From assembly GCA_050955045.1 (NCBI GenBank), contig JBPBQV010000002.1, forward strand, positions 124,001 to 188,000: a DNA stretch of 64,000 nt, given 5' to 3'. This document shows, in pieces, positions 17,753-27,117 of this stretch (position 1 is its first letter; each line of letters opens with the position of its first letter). The position numbers and the translations under genes were made by a program. The notes below the pieces were generated by a model. It saw only the letters and a program-made list of their open reading frames with translations, had not been told where the DNA came from and ran no database searches. Source of the stretch: Mucilaginibacter_A sp050955045. GTDB taxonomy: Bacteria; Bacteroidota; Bacteroidia; Sphingobacteriales; Sphingobacteriaceae.

Positions 17753-18333
17753 TGATCAAAGAACTTGTTTTTGCGACCAATAACGCACACAAAATTGAAG
17801 AAGTAGCACACGCTATCAGCAATCAGTTTAAAATTTTAAGCTTGAAAGATATTTTATTTGAGGATGATATTGCAGAAACCGGAACTACTTTTAAAGAAAA
17901 CGCATCAATCAAAACGCAGCATATTTATCAAAAATTCAACGTTAATTGTTTTGGTGATGACAGCGGTTTGGAAATTGATGCTTTATACGGAGAACCTGGC
18001 GTTTACTCTGCCCGTTATGCAGGAAAACATGGTAACCACGAAGCCAACATAGCTCGTGTTTTAGATCAGTTGCAAAATGTAAATAACCGAAAAGCTCAGT
18101 TTAAAACAGTAATTTCTTTGATTTGGGAAGGACAGGAATTTTGGTTTGAAGGCATTGTTCCCGGTACAATTCGAACAGAGCTTTCCGGCACTAAAGGTTT
18201 TGGTTATGATCCAATTTTTCAACCCGATGGCTTTGGAGTTACTTTTGCAGAAATGTCTTTACAGGAAAAAAACAGTATTAGCCACCGCGGAATAGCAATG
18301 ACTCAACTGGTTGATTTTTTGAATAAAATTTAA
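17752..18333 (+). CDS. rdgB: Non-canonical purine NTP pyrophosphatase (RdgB/HAM1)
   Basis: Hydrolyses dITP, ITP and XTP to monophosphates, keeping deaminated purines out of DNA and RNA. The 193-residue protein has the family blocks FATNNAHKIEEV (9-18), CFGDDSGLEIDALYGEPGVYSARYAG (about 66-90), GFGYDPIFQPDG (about 147-159) and SHRGIAM near the C-terminus. It overlaps the preceding gene by one base. Confidence 0.95.
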   Translation: MIKELVFATNNAHKIEEVAHAISNQFKILSLKDILFEDDIAETGTTFKENASIKTQHIYQKFNVNCFGDDSGLEIDALYGEPGVYSARYAGKHGNHEANIARVLDQLQNVNNRKAQFKTVISLIWEGQEFWFEGIVPGTIRTELSGTKGFGYDPIFQPDGFGVTFAEMSLQEKNSISHRGIAMTQLVDFLNKI

Positions 18334-18338
18334 CAGTA

Positions 18339-18352
18339 ATGCTTCTTTTACA
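18339..18352 (+). repeat. Repeat copy next to rdgB/dnaK terminator
   Basis: ATGCTTCTTTTACA matches the first 12 core bases and is followed by GCATAAAAAAAGC. Confidence 0.8.
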
Positions 18353-18356
18353 GCAT

Positions 18357-18395
18357 AAAAAAAGCTGCTTCCGAAAATTCGGAAGCAGCTTTTTA
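18357..18395. terminator. Bidirectional terminator, rdgB / dnaK
   Basis: A 15-bp perfect stem (18359-18373 with 18380-18394), GC-rich core GCTGCTTCCG, six-base loop, A run before and T run after. It serves both convergent genes. Confidence 0.95.
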
Positions 18396-18412
18396 TTTAT
18401 TTGAAATTGATA

Positions 18413-20314
18413 TTATTTTACTTCTTCAAAATCAACATCAGTTACAGAATCAGCTTCTTTACCTGTTGGTTGGTTTGCATCAGCAGTTGGTCCGCCTTGT
18501 GCACCACCATCTTGTGTAGCTTTATACATTTCTTCTGATGCTGCATTCCAAGCGTTGTTCAACTCAGTTTGCGCAGTGTCCATGTCAGCCGTATTTTTAG
18601 CAGCATAAGCTTCTTTCAATTTTGCTAAACCAGCCTCAATCGGAGCTTTTTTATCAGCAGAAATTTTATCACCGTACTCTTTTAATTGTTTTTCTGTTGA
18701 GAAAATCAAAGCATCAGCTGCATTTAGTTTTTCAACTTCCTCTTTAGCTGTTTTATCAGCTTCTGCATTTGCTTCAGCTTCATCTTTCATTCTCTTAATA
18801 TCAGCGTCTGTTAAACCGGAAGAAGCTTCAATACGAATTTTTTGCTCTTTACCTGTGGCTTTATCTTTTGCAGATACATTTAAAATACCATTTGCATCGA
18901 TATCAAAAGTAACTTCAACTTGTGGGATACCACGAGGTGCAGATGGGATTCCATCTAAGTGGAAACGGCCAATTGTACGATTTTGAGCTGCCATTGGGCG
19001 CTCTCCCTGTAAAATATGAATTTCTACGGAAGGCTGATTATCAGAAGCAGTAGAAAAGGTTTCTGATTTTTTAGATGGAATAGTTGTATTTGATTCGATT
19101 AATTTCGTCATCACACCACCCATTGTTTCGATACCTAAAGAAAGCGGCGTAACATCTAATAACAATACATCTTTAACTTCTCCGGTTAAAACACCACCTT
19201 GAATAGCGGCACCAATAGCTACAACTTCATCTGGATTTACTCCTTTTGAAGGTGCTTTTCCAAAGAATTTTTCAACAGCTTCCTGAATGGCAGGAATACG
19301 GGTTGAACCACCCACTAAAATAACTTCGTCAATATCAGAAGTACTGTAACCAGCATTTTTTAAGGCAGTACGGCAAGGTTCAATTGTTCTCTTGATCAAG
19401 CTGTCAGCTAATTGCTCAAACTTTGCACGTGATAAACTTTTTACTAAGTGCTTAGGCATACCATCAGCAGCAGTGATATAAGGTAAATTGATTTCAGTCT
19501 GCATAGAGCTTGATAATTCAACCTTAGCTTTTTCAGCAGCTTCCTTTAGGCGTTGTAAAGCCATTGGATCTTTACGCAAATCAATTGCTTCATCACTTTT
19601 GAATTCGTCTGCCAACCAGTCAATAATAACTTGGTCAAAATCATCTCCACCTAAGTGTGTATCACCATCAGTTGATTTAACTTCAAAAACGCCATCACCT
19701 AACTCTAATACAGAAACGTCATGTGTACCACCGCCACAATCAAAAACAGCGATTTTCATGTCTTTGTGTGCTTTATCTAAGCCATAAGCTAAAGCTGCTG
19801 CAGTTGGTTCATTAATAATACGGCGTACTTTTAAGCCTGCAATTTCACCAGCTTCTTTAGTTGCTTGGCGTTGTGCATCGTTAAAATATGCCGGAACTGT
19901 AATAACTGCTTCTGTTACTTCAGTTCCTAAAAAATCTTCAGCTGTTTTTTTCATTTTCTGAAGAACCATTGCTGAAATTTCCTGTGGTGTGTAATTGCGG
20001 TCATTGATCGCAATTCTTGGCGTATTGCCATCACCTTTAACTACTTTATAAGGAACACGATCAATCTCTTTAGTAACTTCATTAAACTGATTTCCCATAA
20101 ATCTTTTAATAGAGGAAATAGTTTTTGTTGGATTAGTAATTGCCTGACGTTTTGCAGGATCTCCAACTTTACGTTCGCCGTTGTCTATAAATGCTACAAC
20201 AGAAGGAGTTGTGCGTTTACCTTCGCTATTTGCAATAACAACTGGTTCGTTTCCTTCCATTACTGACACGCAGGAGTTTGTAGTTCCTAAGTCAATTCCA
20301 ATAATTTTAGCCAT
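18413..20314 (-). CDS. dnaK: Chaperone DnaK (Hsp70)
   Basis: ATP-driven chaperone of 633 residues acting with DnaJ and GrpE. Visible: MAKIIGIDLGTTNSCVSVMEG phosphate loop at the start, VFDCGGGTHDVSVLELGDG near 191-209, ILVGGSTRIPAIQ near 334-346, the linker DVLLLDVTPLSLGIETMGG near 382-400, and the substrate-binding domain and lid to an acidic end (DVDFEEVK). Gly-rich DGGAQGGPTADANQP precedes the terminal motif. Length normal. No dnaJ or grpE nearby. Confidence 0.98.
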   Translation of the reverse strand: MAKIIGIDLGTTNSCVSVMEGNEPVVIANSEGKRTTPSVVAFIDNGERKVGDPAKRQAITNPTKTISSIKRFMGNQFNEVTKEIDRVPYKVVKGDGNTPRIAINDRNYTPQEISAMVLQKMKKTAEDFLGTEVTEAVITVPAYFNDAQRQATKEAGEIAGLKVRRIINEPTAAALAYGLDKAHKDMKIAVFDCGGGTHDVSVLELGDGVFEVKSTDGDTHLGGDDFDQVIIDWLADEFKSDEAIDLRKDPMALQRLKEAAEKAKVELSSSMQTEINLPYITAADGMPKHLVKSLSRAKFEQLADSLIKRTIEPCRTALKNAGYSTSDIDEVILVGGSTRIPAIQEAVEKFFGKAPSKGVNPDEVVAIGAAIQGGVLTGEVKDVLLLDVTPLSLGIETMGGVMTKLIESNTTIPSKKSETFSTASDNQPSVEIHILQGERPMAAQNRTIGRFHLDGIPSAPRGIPQVEVTFDIDANGILNVSAKDKATGKEQKIRIEASSGLTDADIKRMKDEAEANAEADKTAKEEVEKLNAADALIFSTEKQLKEYGDKISADKKAPIEAGLAKLKEAYAAKNTADMDTAQTELNNAWNAASEEMYKATQDGGAQGGPTADANQPTGKEADSVTDVDFEEVK

Positions 20315-20455
20315 ATAATTGATTTTACTTTAAATTCTGATTGAACAATATAGTTTTCATTTAACAAGCGATGTGCCAACCAATAGAAATATTACAATTA
20401 AGTATTTGCTGACAGGTTTTTGTTTACTTTGAGCAAATAAATGTAAATTCAAAAA

Positions 20456-20468
20456 TGACAGATTGTCA
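20456..20468. promoter_or_regulatory. Palindrome upstream of dnaK, possible operator
   Basis: TGACA-GAT-TGTCA is a perfect inverted repeat about 140 bases upstream of the dnaK start; a half-site CTGACAG lies at 20409-20415. Nothing in the window identifies a cognate regulator. Confidence 0.35.
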
Positions 20469-20520
20469 GATTTCATTGAAAAAACTATAACTATTGGTTC
20501 TTTTGTTTTAATTTTTGGTC

Positions 20521-20534
20521 GATAAAAGAAGCAT
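20521..20534 (-). repeat. 14-base repeat, exact copy
   Basis: GATAAAAGAAGCAT, between the dnaK upstream region and the rplQ terminator. Confidence 0.95.
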
Positions 20535-20555
20535 CAACTAAATTTTATATCCATA

Positions 20556-20584
20556 AAAAAAGCTCTGATTTAATCAGAGCTTTC
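20556..20584 (-). terminator. Terminator of the ribosomal superoperon
   Basis: AAAGCTCTGA (20559-20568) pairs with TCAGAGCTTT (20574-20583), five-base loop; on the minus strand a run of seven T follows, 22 bases beyond the rplQ stop. Confidence 0.9.
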
Positions 20585-20605
20585 TTAACAGAACATTGAA
20601 AATAT

Positions 20606-21163
20606 TTATAATTCTTCTTTGGGAGCTAACGGCTCTCCTTCTGATGCAGGATCAGCGATTGGAGTTGCAGGAGCATTTTGATCTAATGGAGAATCAATTC
20701 CGCCTTCTACAGAATTAACATTACCATCAGCTTTGTTACCACGACCAGAACCACGACGACGAGTTGATTTCTTCTCGGCAGCAACATCACCTTTAGTGTA
20801 AATAGTGTTAAAATCAACCAATTCGATAATTGCCATTTCAGCATTATCACCTAACCGATTTTCTAACTTTACAATCCGAGTGTAGCCGCCAGGACGGGTA
20901 GCAATCTTTTCAGCAACTTCACGAAATAATATTGTAAGTGTTTCTTTATCTTTTAAGTAACTAAAAACAGTACGACGGGAATGCGTAGTATCATTTTTAG
21001 ATTTGGTTAATAAAGGTTCAACATAAATACGCAGAGCTTTTGCCTTTGCTAATGTTGTTGTAATGCGCTTGTGTTGAATAAGTGAAGAAGCCATATTTGC
21101 AAGCATTGCTTTGCGATGGCTATCTGTACGACTTAAATGATTTACTTTCTTTCCGTGTCTCAT
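20606..21163 (-). CDS. rplQ: 50S ribosomal protein L17
   Basis: Last gene of the superoperon. The conserved L17 core is residues 1-120 (MRHGKKVNHLSRTDSHRKAM; TRPGGYTRIVKLENRLGDNA). A 60-residue hydrophilic tail with RRRGSGRGNK and then an acidic stretch extends beyond the length of E. coli L17, as is common in Bacteroidota. Confidence 0.97.
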   Translation of the reverse strand: MRHGKKVNHLSRTDSHRKAMLANMASSLIQHKRITTTLAKAKALRIYVEPLLTKSKNDTTHSRRTVFSYLKDKETLTILFREVAEKIATRPGGYTRIVKLENRLGDNAEMAIIELVDFNTIYTKGDVAAEKKSTRRRGSGRGNKADGNVNSVEGGIDSPLDQNAPATPIADPASEGEPLAPKEEL

Positions 21164-21267
21164 AATTTATTTGTTGTGCACGTGCATACCGTTGAGCATT
21201 TTAGATTTCGAGCTCTTGGAATTATGCCAATGGATATTTAATCCGTTCCTTGTGGGAATCAGAAGTA

Positions 21268-22260
21268 TTACTCTTCGTCTAATTTATATTTTGAAAGATT
21301 CATTCCAAAAGAGAGTCCCTTTGATTTAACTAAATCCTGAATTTCTGTTAAGGATTTCTTACCAAAATTTCTGAATTTTAACATATCAGCCACATCGTAA
21401 GATACCAATTCCGCCAAAGTGCGAATATCAGCTGCTTTTAAACAATTTAATGCTCTAACAGAAAGATCTAAATCAACCAATTCAGTCTTTAAAATTTTGC
21501 GCATGTGCAAAATTTCTTCATCAACTTCTTTTGTCTCTTCTTTTGTTTGTGCTTCTAACATCATGTTCTCATCAGAGAACAACATGAAATGTTGAATCAA
21601 AATTTTTGCAGCTTCTTTTAAAGCATCCTCTGGATGGATAGAACCATCTGTTGCTATATCTAAAACTAACTTTTCATAATCTGTTTTTTGCTCAACACGA
21701 TAGTTCTCAATAACGTATTTTACATTTTTTATTGGTGTGAAAATGGAATCAATAGCAATAACGCCTACAACAGCATCTGCATTTTTATTTTCTTCACTCG
21801 GTACATAACCTCTTCCTTTTGCAACTGTAAATTCAATTTCTAATGTTACTGATGAATCCATGTTACAAATAACCATTTCAGGATTTAAAACAGTAAAGTT
21901 GTTAGAAAACTTAGTGATATCACCGGCCTTAAAACTATCTTGCCCATTTACTATTACAAATACCTTTTCAGAATCACCTGAGTCACCAGTCTTTTTAAAA
22001 CGAACTTGTTTTAGATTAAGAATAATTTCTGTAACATCTTCAACTACTCCTTTCATCGTAGAGAATTCGTGAGTAACTCCAGAAAAACGAACAGATGTGA
22101 TTGCATAACCTTCTAACGAAGACAGCAAGATACGACGTAAAGCATTACCGATAGTGATGCCAAAACCTGGTTCTAAAGGACGAAATTCAAACGTACCGTC
22201 AGAATCATTTGATTTCTGCATGATAACCTTATCAGGCTTTTGAAATGCTAATATTGCCAT
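21268..22260 (-). CDS. rpoA: RNA polymerase alpha subunit
   Basis: 330 residues. The N-terminal dimerisation domain has the block GFGITIGNALRRILLSSLEGYA near 33-54. The C-terminal domain (about 255-330) contains LKAADIRTLAELVSYDVADML and FRNFGKKSLTEIQDLVKSKG, which contact promoter DNA and activators. Between rpsD and rplQ, the standard position. Confidence 0.98.
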   Translation of the reverse strand: MAILAFQKPDKVIMQKSNDSDGTFEFRPLEPGFGITIGNALRRILLSSLEGYAITSVRFSGVTHEFSTMKGVVEDVTEIILNLKQVRFKKTGDSGDSEKVFVIVNGQDSFKAGDITKFSNNFTVLNPEMVICNMDSSVTLEIEFTVAKGRGYVPSEENKNADAVVGVIAIDSIFTPIKNVKYVIENYRVEQKTDYEKLVLDIATDGSIHPEDALKEAAKILIQHFMLFSDENMMLEAQTKEETKEVDEEILHMRKILKTELVDLDLSVRALNCLKAADIRTLAELVSYDVADMLKFRNFGKKSLTEIQDLVKSKGLSFGMNLSKYKLDEE

Positions 22261-22343
22261 TATATACTAATAGTTATGTTAATGTGATTAAAATTGAAAA
22301 TGTAAAAACCGGCTGATTGCCGGTTATGTACATTTTAATATTA

Positions 22344-22952
22344 TTATTTTGAGTACAATTCGACGATTAGATTTTCCTTAATATTTTCAGGAATTTCATC
22401 GCGGTTAGGGTAATTTAAAAATTTACCAGAAAGATTATTCGCGTCCCACTCTAACCAACTACACTTATTAATTCTTCTCCCAGAAACTGTATTAGTAATG
22501 GCCTCAATTGATTTTGATTTTTCACGAACCGCAATAACATCACCAGCTCTCAAAGAATAAGAAGGAATATTAACCAATTCGTTGTTTACAGTGATGTGTT
22601 TATGACTTACTAATTGCCGTGCGGCAGAACGCGTTGGAGCAATTCCTAAACGATAAACAGCATTATCTAATCTCGCTTCTAATAATTTTAAAAGTGTCTC
22701 GCCAGTAATGCCTTCTTTTGAAGAAGCTTTATGAAACAGGTTTTCAAATTGTTTTTCTAATACACCATAAGTATATTTCACTTTTTGTTTCTCCATCAAC
22801 TGGACTGCATATTCAGATTGTTTTCCTCTTCTTTTAGAGGTTCCATGCATACCAGGAGGATAATTTTTCTTTTCTAATGCTTTGTCAGGACCAAAAATAG
22901 GTTCTCTGAATCTACGCGCAATTTTGGACTTAGGTCCTGTATATCTAGCCAT
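22344..22952 (-). CDS. rpsD: 30S ribosomal protein S4
   Basis: 202 residues, a primary 16S rRNA-binding protein. The start MARYTGPKSKIARRFREPI lacks the zinc-binding cysteines of C+ S4 forms. The S4 domain is visible at LEARLDNAVYRLGIAPTRSAARQLVSHKHI (about 90-119). Confidence 0.97.
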   Translation of the reverse strand: MARYTGPKSKIARRFREPIFGPDKALEKKNYPPGMHGTSKRRGKQSEYAVQLMEKQKVKYTYGVLEKQFENLFHKASSKEGITGETLLKLLEARLDNAVYRLGIAPTRSAARQLVSHKHITVNNELVNIPSYSLRAGDVIAVREKSKSIEAITNTVSGRRINKCSWLEWDANNLSGKFLNYPNRDEIPENIKENLIVELYSK

Positions 22953-23017
22953 TTTTTTATTTTTAAAGTATTAGTACTTAGAATAGTACCAAATCTTAGC
23001 TTTAAAACTGATATTAA

Positions 23018-23407
23018 TTAAACTCTTCTTCTTTTGGATGGACGACATCCATTGTGCGGCATTGGAGTAATATCCTTTATAGTTGTTACCTCAATACCAG
23101 AAGTTTGTAAGGTACGAATTGCTGATTCACGACCAGCACCAGGACCTTTAACAAAAACTTCTACTTTACGCAGACCTAAATCATGGGCGGTTTTAGCACA
23201 ATCAGATGCTGCTTGACCTGCTGCATACGGAGTATTTTTTTTAGAACCTTTAAAACCCATTTTACCTGCAGATGACCAGGAAATTGCTTGGCCATTATTG
23301 TTAGTTAACGTAACAATAATGTTGTTGAAAGTAGCATTGATATGAGCCTGACCTACAGATTCAACAACAACAATACGTTTTTTGGTAACTTTTTTAGTCT
23401 TAGCCAT
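23018..23407 (-). CDS. rpsK: 30S ribosomal protein S11
   Basis: 129 residues. Signatures: HINATFNNIIVTLT, SSAGKMGFKGSKKNTPYAAG, VKGPGAGRESAIR and the end DITPMPHNGCRPSKRRRV. Located between rpsM and rpsD. Confidence 0.97.
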   Translation of the reverse strand: MAKTKKVTKKRIVVVESVGQAHINATFNNIIVTLTNNNGQAISWSSAGKMGFKGSKKNTPYAAGQAASDCAKTAHDLGLRKVEVFVKGPGAGRESAIRTLQTSGIEVTTIKDITPMPHNGCRPSKRRRV

Positions 23408-23471
23408 TATATTGATTGATAATTAACAGCTTATATATTTTAAACTAATAAAAGCTGTTAACAATTATTTA

Positions 23472-23849
23472 TTACTTAGTAACTTTTTTCTTGTTAGCTA
23501 CAGTTTTACGTTTTCCTTTACGGGTACGTGAATTGTTCTTAGTACGCTGACCTCTTAAAGGTAAACCTTTACGATGACGGGTTCCTCTGTAACAACCAAT
23601 ATCCATTAAACGCTTAATATTTAATTGAATTTCTGATCGTAATGAACCTTCTACTTTAATTTGATCATTGATTATACCACGAATAGCAGTTAATTGCTCA
23701 TCATTCCAATCCTGAACTTTTGTATTAAAGTCGATCCCAGCTTGTGTTAAGATATTTTGTGCTGTAGACCTCCCTACTCCGAAAATATAAGTTAAACCAA
23801 TTTCGCCTCTTTTATTCCTTGGTAAATCAATACCTGCAATCCTAGCCAT
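23472..23849 (-). CDS. rpsM: 30S ribosomal protein S13
   Basis: 125 residues from MARIAGIDLPRNKRGEIG; an upstream in-frame start at 23897 would add a hydrophobic 16-residue leader absent from the family, so I use 23849. The C-terminal block GTRHRKGLPLRGQRTKNNSRTRKG contacts tRNA and the head of 16S rRNA. Confidence 0.96.
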   Translation of the reverse strand: MARIAGIDLPRNKRGEIGLTYIFGVGRSTAQNILTQAGIDFNTKVQDWNDEQLTAIRGIINDQIKVEGSLRSEIQLNIKRLMDIGCYRGTRHRKGLPLRGQRTKNNSRTRKGKRKTVANKKKVTK

Positions 23850-23914
23850 AATTTTTAATATAAGTTGCTTTACAATAAGGATGAATATAAAAAACATCCA
23901 CTTTAAAACATGTT

Positions 23915-24031
23915 TTATCCTTGACGTTGTTTATATTTAGGATTCTTTTTGTTAATAACATAAAGCTTTCCTTTACGACGAATTATTTTGCAATCCGCAC
24001 TACGTTTTTTAATAGATGCTCTAACTTTCAT
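23915..24031 (-). CDS. rpmJ: 50S ribosomal protein L36
   Basis: A 38-residue ORF: MKVRASIKKRSADCKIIRRK, then GKLYVINKKNPKYKQRQG. Only one Cys (C14) remains where the zinc-ribbon form has Cys, Cys, Cys and His, so this is a C-minus type. It sits between infA and rpsM, the standard place. Confidence 0.95.
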   Translation of the reverse strand: MKVRASIKKRSADCKIIRRKGKLYVINKKNPKYKQRQG

Positions 24032-24037
24032 CTTATT

Positions 24038-24256
24038 TTATTTGTATCTGTAAGTAATTCTACCTTTTGTTAAATCGTAAGGACTCATTTCTAACTTTAC
24101 TCTGTCTCCAGGTAAAATTTTGATATAATGCATACGCATTTTACCTGAAATGTGAGCTATAATTTCATGACCGTTTTCCAATTCTACTCGAAACATAGCA
24201 TTAGATAAGGCTTCTTTTATTATACCGTCTTGTTCAATTGAGGCTTGTTTAGCCAT
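24038..24256 (-). CDS. infA: Translation initiation factor IF-1
   Basis: 72 residues forming one S1/OB fold: EQDGIIKEALSNAMFRVELENG, then HISGKMRMHYIKILPGDRVKLEMSPYDLTKGRITYR. It binds the ribosomal A site during initiation. Between map and rpmJ. Confidence 0.97.
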   Translation of the reverse strand: MAKQASIEQDGIIKEALSNAMFRVELENGHEIIAHISGKMRMHYIKILPGDRVKLEMSPYDLTKGRITYRYK

Positions 24257-24316
24257 ATTTTATTGATTTCTACTCCGTTATCTATTTTTAAAGCGGGATG
24301 CAAAATTAGCAAATAT

Positions 24317-25111
24317 TTATGAATTATTTTTTTTTTCTTCTAAAACTTTTTCGATGTATTCAAATGAAGTTAAAATATCTGGTTTGCCTTTTTTTATAGC
24401 AACCGTATGCTCATAATGAGCTGATGCCTTTCCATCAGAGGTAGAAACAGTCCAACCATCATCCCAAAACCTAACACCTGCCCGACCTGCATTAATCATA
24501 GGTTCTATAGCGATAACCATACCTTCTTCCAATTTTATTCCTGAACCTTTTTTACCATAATTTGGTACCTCAGGCTTTTCATGCAATTTTGTTCCAACAC
24601 CGTGTCCTACAAGTTCTTTTACCACACCAAATTTAAATTTTTCTGCGTACTCCTGAACAGCAAAACCCACATCACCTACCCTCATACCGGAAACTGCTTT
24701 TTCAACTCCCATTTTTAAGCATTCTTTGGTAACTTTCATCAACAATTTGATGTCTTCACTAACTTCCCCTACTGGAAAAGTATAAGCAGAATCACCATAA
24801 AATTTGTTCATTACTACACCACAATCCACAGAAATTATATCTCCAGAAACTAATTCGTAGTTTCCCGGGAAGCCGTGCACTACTTGGTTATTCAAAGAGA
24901 TACACAATGAATATGGAAAGCCACTATAGTTTAAGAATGCAGGTATTCCGCCGTTATCTCTGATATATGCCTCTGCAACATCATTAAGAGTGATAGTTTT
25001 AATCCCAGGTTCAATTAGTTTGGCAATTTCAGCTAATGTCTTAGACACTAACTGAGAACTTTGGCGAATCAATTCGATTTCTTCTAAGGATCTATAATTA
25101 ATCTTTGACAT
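24317..25111 (-). CDS. map: Methionine aminopeptidase type I
   Basis: Removes N-terminal Met from new proteins. In the 264-residue protein the metal ligands are visible in order: SVDCGVVMNKFYGDSAYTF (two Asp), GHGVGTKLHEKPEVPNYG (His), AIEPMINAG (Glu) and HYEHTVAI (Glu). It follows secY by 20 bases; adk, found here in many bacteria, is absent. Confidence 0.97.
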   Translation of the reverse strand: MSKINYRSLEEIELIRQSSQLVSKTLAEIAKLIEPGIKTITLNDVAEAYIRDNGGIPAFLNYSGFPYSLCISLNNQVVHGFPGNYELVSGDIISVDCGVVMNKFYGDSAYTFPVGEVSEDIKLLMKVTKECLKMGVEKAVSGMRVGDVGFAVQEYAEKFKFGVVKELVGHGVGTKLHEKPEVPNYGKKGSGIKLEEGMVIAIEPMINAGRAGVRFWDDGWTVSTSDGKASAHYEHTVAIKKGKPDILTSFEYIEKVLEEKKNNS

Positions 25112-25131
25112 CTTCTAAATTAACAAGATCA

Positions 25132-26475
25132 TCAAATAGCTGGTGGTGTAGTTCCGGCAGCAATAGGAATAGCAGTACGCCCTTTAATACGCCCTGTTTT
25201 CATTAAACCATCATAATGACGCATCAACAAATGGCTTTCAATCTGTTGTAAAGTATCCAGAACAACTCCTACTAAAATAATTAAAGATGTACCCCCAAAG
25301 AATCTTGAGAACTGACTGTTTACACCTAATTTTGAAGCAATTGCAGGAATGATTGCTACAATAGCAAGAAATATTGAGCCAGGCAATGTAATTCGAGAAA
25401 TAACGGCATCAATATATTCAGCAGTTGTATTCCCTGGTTTTACACCTGGAATAAATCCTTGATTTTTTTTCATATCATCTGCCATTTGATTAGGATTAAC
25501 CGTAATAGCAGTATAAAAATACGTAAACAGAATAATTAAAATAGCAAAAATTAAATTATGTGTAAAAGAAGTATAATCCGATACAGCCATTAAAAAACCG
25601 TTTGAAGCCGCGTTAGGAAAAAACGATGCTACCGTTGCTGGAATAAACATTAAAGCTTGAGCAAATATAATTGGCATAACACCTGCAGCAGTCACTTTTA
25701 ATGGAATGTATTGACGAACACCACCATATTGTTTATTTCCAACAATTCTTTTTGCATATTGAACAGCAATTTTCCTTGTTCCTTGAACGATTAGGATAGT
25801 AAACATAACTACAGCAACTAAAGCAACAATTTCAATTAAAAAGGCAATCGGGCCACCATTACCACTAATTCGTGATGTAAATTCCGAGAAAATGCCAAAC
25901 GGAAGTTGAGCAATAATACCGACCATAATAATTAAAGAAATACCATTTCCAATGCCTTTGTCAGTAATCTTTTCTCCTAACCACATAATGAACAAAGTTC
26001 CTGCAGTTAAAACGAAAATTGATGAAATAGTAAATAATGGTTCAGAAAATAATTTTGCTTCAGTTGGAATCTGTGATTTAACATAACCAATTGCTTGCAA
26101 AGCAGTAATAAATATTGTTAAATAACGCGTCCATTGATTGATTTTGTTACGCCCGCTTTCTCCTTCTTTTTGGAGCTTTTGAAAATATGGTATCGCTATC
26201 CCTAATAATTGCATAACAATAGAAGCAGAAATATAAGGCATAACTCCTAAGGCAAAAATAGAGGATCTAGAAAAAGAACCTCCTGCAAACATATTTAATA
26301 ACCCCAAGATTCCTTCTTGAGCTTTTTGGGAATCCATTGCATTAGCATCAACTCCTGGGATTGCAATAAAGGAACCTATGCGATAAATTAATAAGAATAA
26401 GAGCGTGTTTATAATACGCACTCTTAAATCATCAATTTTCCAGATGTTTGATAAAGTATTAAAGAATTTCTTCAT
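25132..26475 (-). CDS. secY: Protein translocase subunit SecY
   Basis: Central channel of the Sec translocon, 447 residues with ten TM helices. Recognisable are RIINTLLFLLIYRIGSFIAIPGVD (TM1), GVMPYISASIVMQLL (TM2), the cytoplasmic loop GVRQYIPLKVTAAGVMPIIFA, and the C-terminal SHLLMRHYDG. It follows rplO by seven bases. Confidence 0.97.
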   Translation of the reverse strand: MKKFFNTLSNIWKIDDLRVRIINTLLFLLIYRIGSFIAIPGVDANAMDSQKAQEGILGLLNMFAGGSFSRSSIFALGVMPYISASIVMQLLGIAIPYFQKLQKEGESGRNKINQWTRYLTIFITALQAIGYVKSQIPTEAKLFSEPLFTISSIFVLTAGTLFIMWLGEKITDKGIGNGISLIIMVGIIAQLPFGIFSEFTSRISGNGGPIAFLIEIVALVAVVMFTILIVQGTRKIAVQYAKRIVGNKQYGGVRQYIPLKVTAAGVMPIIFAQALMFIPATVASFFPNAASNGFLMAVSDYTSFTHNLIFAILIILFTYFYTAITVNPNQMADDMKKNQGFIPGVKPGNTTAEYIDAVISRITLPGSIFLAIVAIIPAIASKLGVNSQFSRFFGGTSLIILVGVVLDTLQQIESHLLMRHYDGLMKTGRIKGRTAIPIAAGTTPPAI

Positions 26476-26482
26476 TGAAAAC

Positions 26483-26929
26483 TTATAACTTAACGGTCAA
26501 TCCGCCTACTGCTTCTATCGCTTTTTTTGCAGTTTCTGTAAATGCATGTGCTTTTACTTCTAACTTAGCACTTAATTCTCCACGTCCAAGAATCTTTATT
26601 AAATCGTTTCTTGAAACAAGTCCATGTAATTTTAAGGCTTCAAAATCTATTACAGAAAGGGTATATTTTTCTACCAATCCTTGTAATACATCTAAATTGA
26701 TTCCTACATACTCTTTACGATTAGGATTTTTAAATCCTACTTTCGGTATACGGCGTTGCAAAGGCATTTGACCTCCTTCAAAACCTACTTTCGTTGATGT
26801 ACCTGAACGTGATCCCGCACCTTTATGACCACGTGTAGATGTTCCACCACGGCCAGACCCCGTTCCTCTACCTATCCTTTTACGGTTTTTTGTAGAGCCA
26901 TATGCTGGTTTTAAATTACTTAAATTCAT
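26483..26929 (-). CDS. rplO: 50S ribosomal protein L15
   Basis: 148 residues. The Gly-rich N-terminus RIGRGTGSGRGGTSTRGHKG and GFEGGQMPLQRRIPKVGF are diagnostic. Spc-operon order rpmD-rplO-secY is conserved. Confidence 0.97.
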   Translation of the reverse strand: MNLSNLKPAYGSTKNRKRIGRGTGSGRGGTSTRGHKGAGSRSGTSTKVGFEGGQMPLQRRIPKVGFKNPNRKEYVGINLDVLQGLVEKYTLSVIDFEALKLHGLVSRNDLIKILGRGELSAKLEVKAHAFTETAKKAIEAVGGLTVKL

Positions 26930-26933
26930 AATA

Positions 26934-27113
26934 TTAAATATTTTCTACTGCTACTAAATGATTTACGCTACGAACCATACCAACAATAGAATCAGTTGCT
27001 TCTACTTCAACACTCTGGCTAATTTTTCTTAACCCTAATGCCTTCATAGTTAATTTCTGACGCTCACTTCTGTCAATAACGCTTTTAATTTGTGTAATTT
27101 TAATCTTAGCCAT
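26934..27113 (-). CDS. rpmD: 50S ribosomal protein L30
   Basis: 59 residues from MAKIKITQIKSVIDR; the upstream ATG at 27125 would overlap rpsE and add four residues not usual in the family. ALGLRKISQSVEVEAT and GMVRSVNHLVAVE are the L30 blocks. Confidence 0.93.
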   Translation of the reverse strand: MAKIKITQIKSVIDRSERQKLTMKALGLRKISQSVEVEATDSIVGMVRSVNHLVAVENI

Positions 27114-27117
27114 TCTA

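Noticed and set aside
24209..24224. GGCTTCTTTTATT in infA as a repeat copy
   Set aside because: Two core mismatches and no flanking pattern; expected by chance in AT-rich coding DNA.
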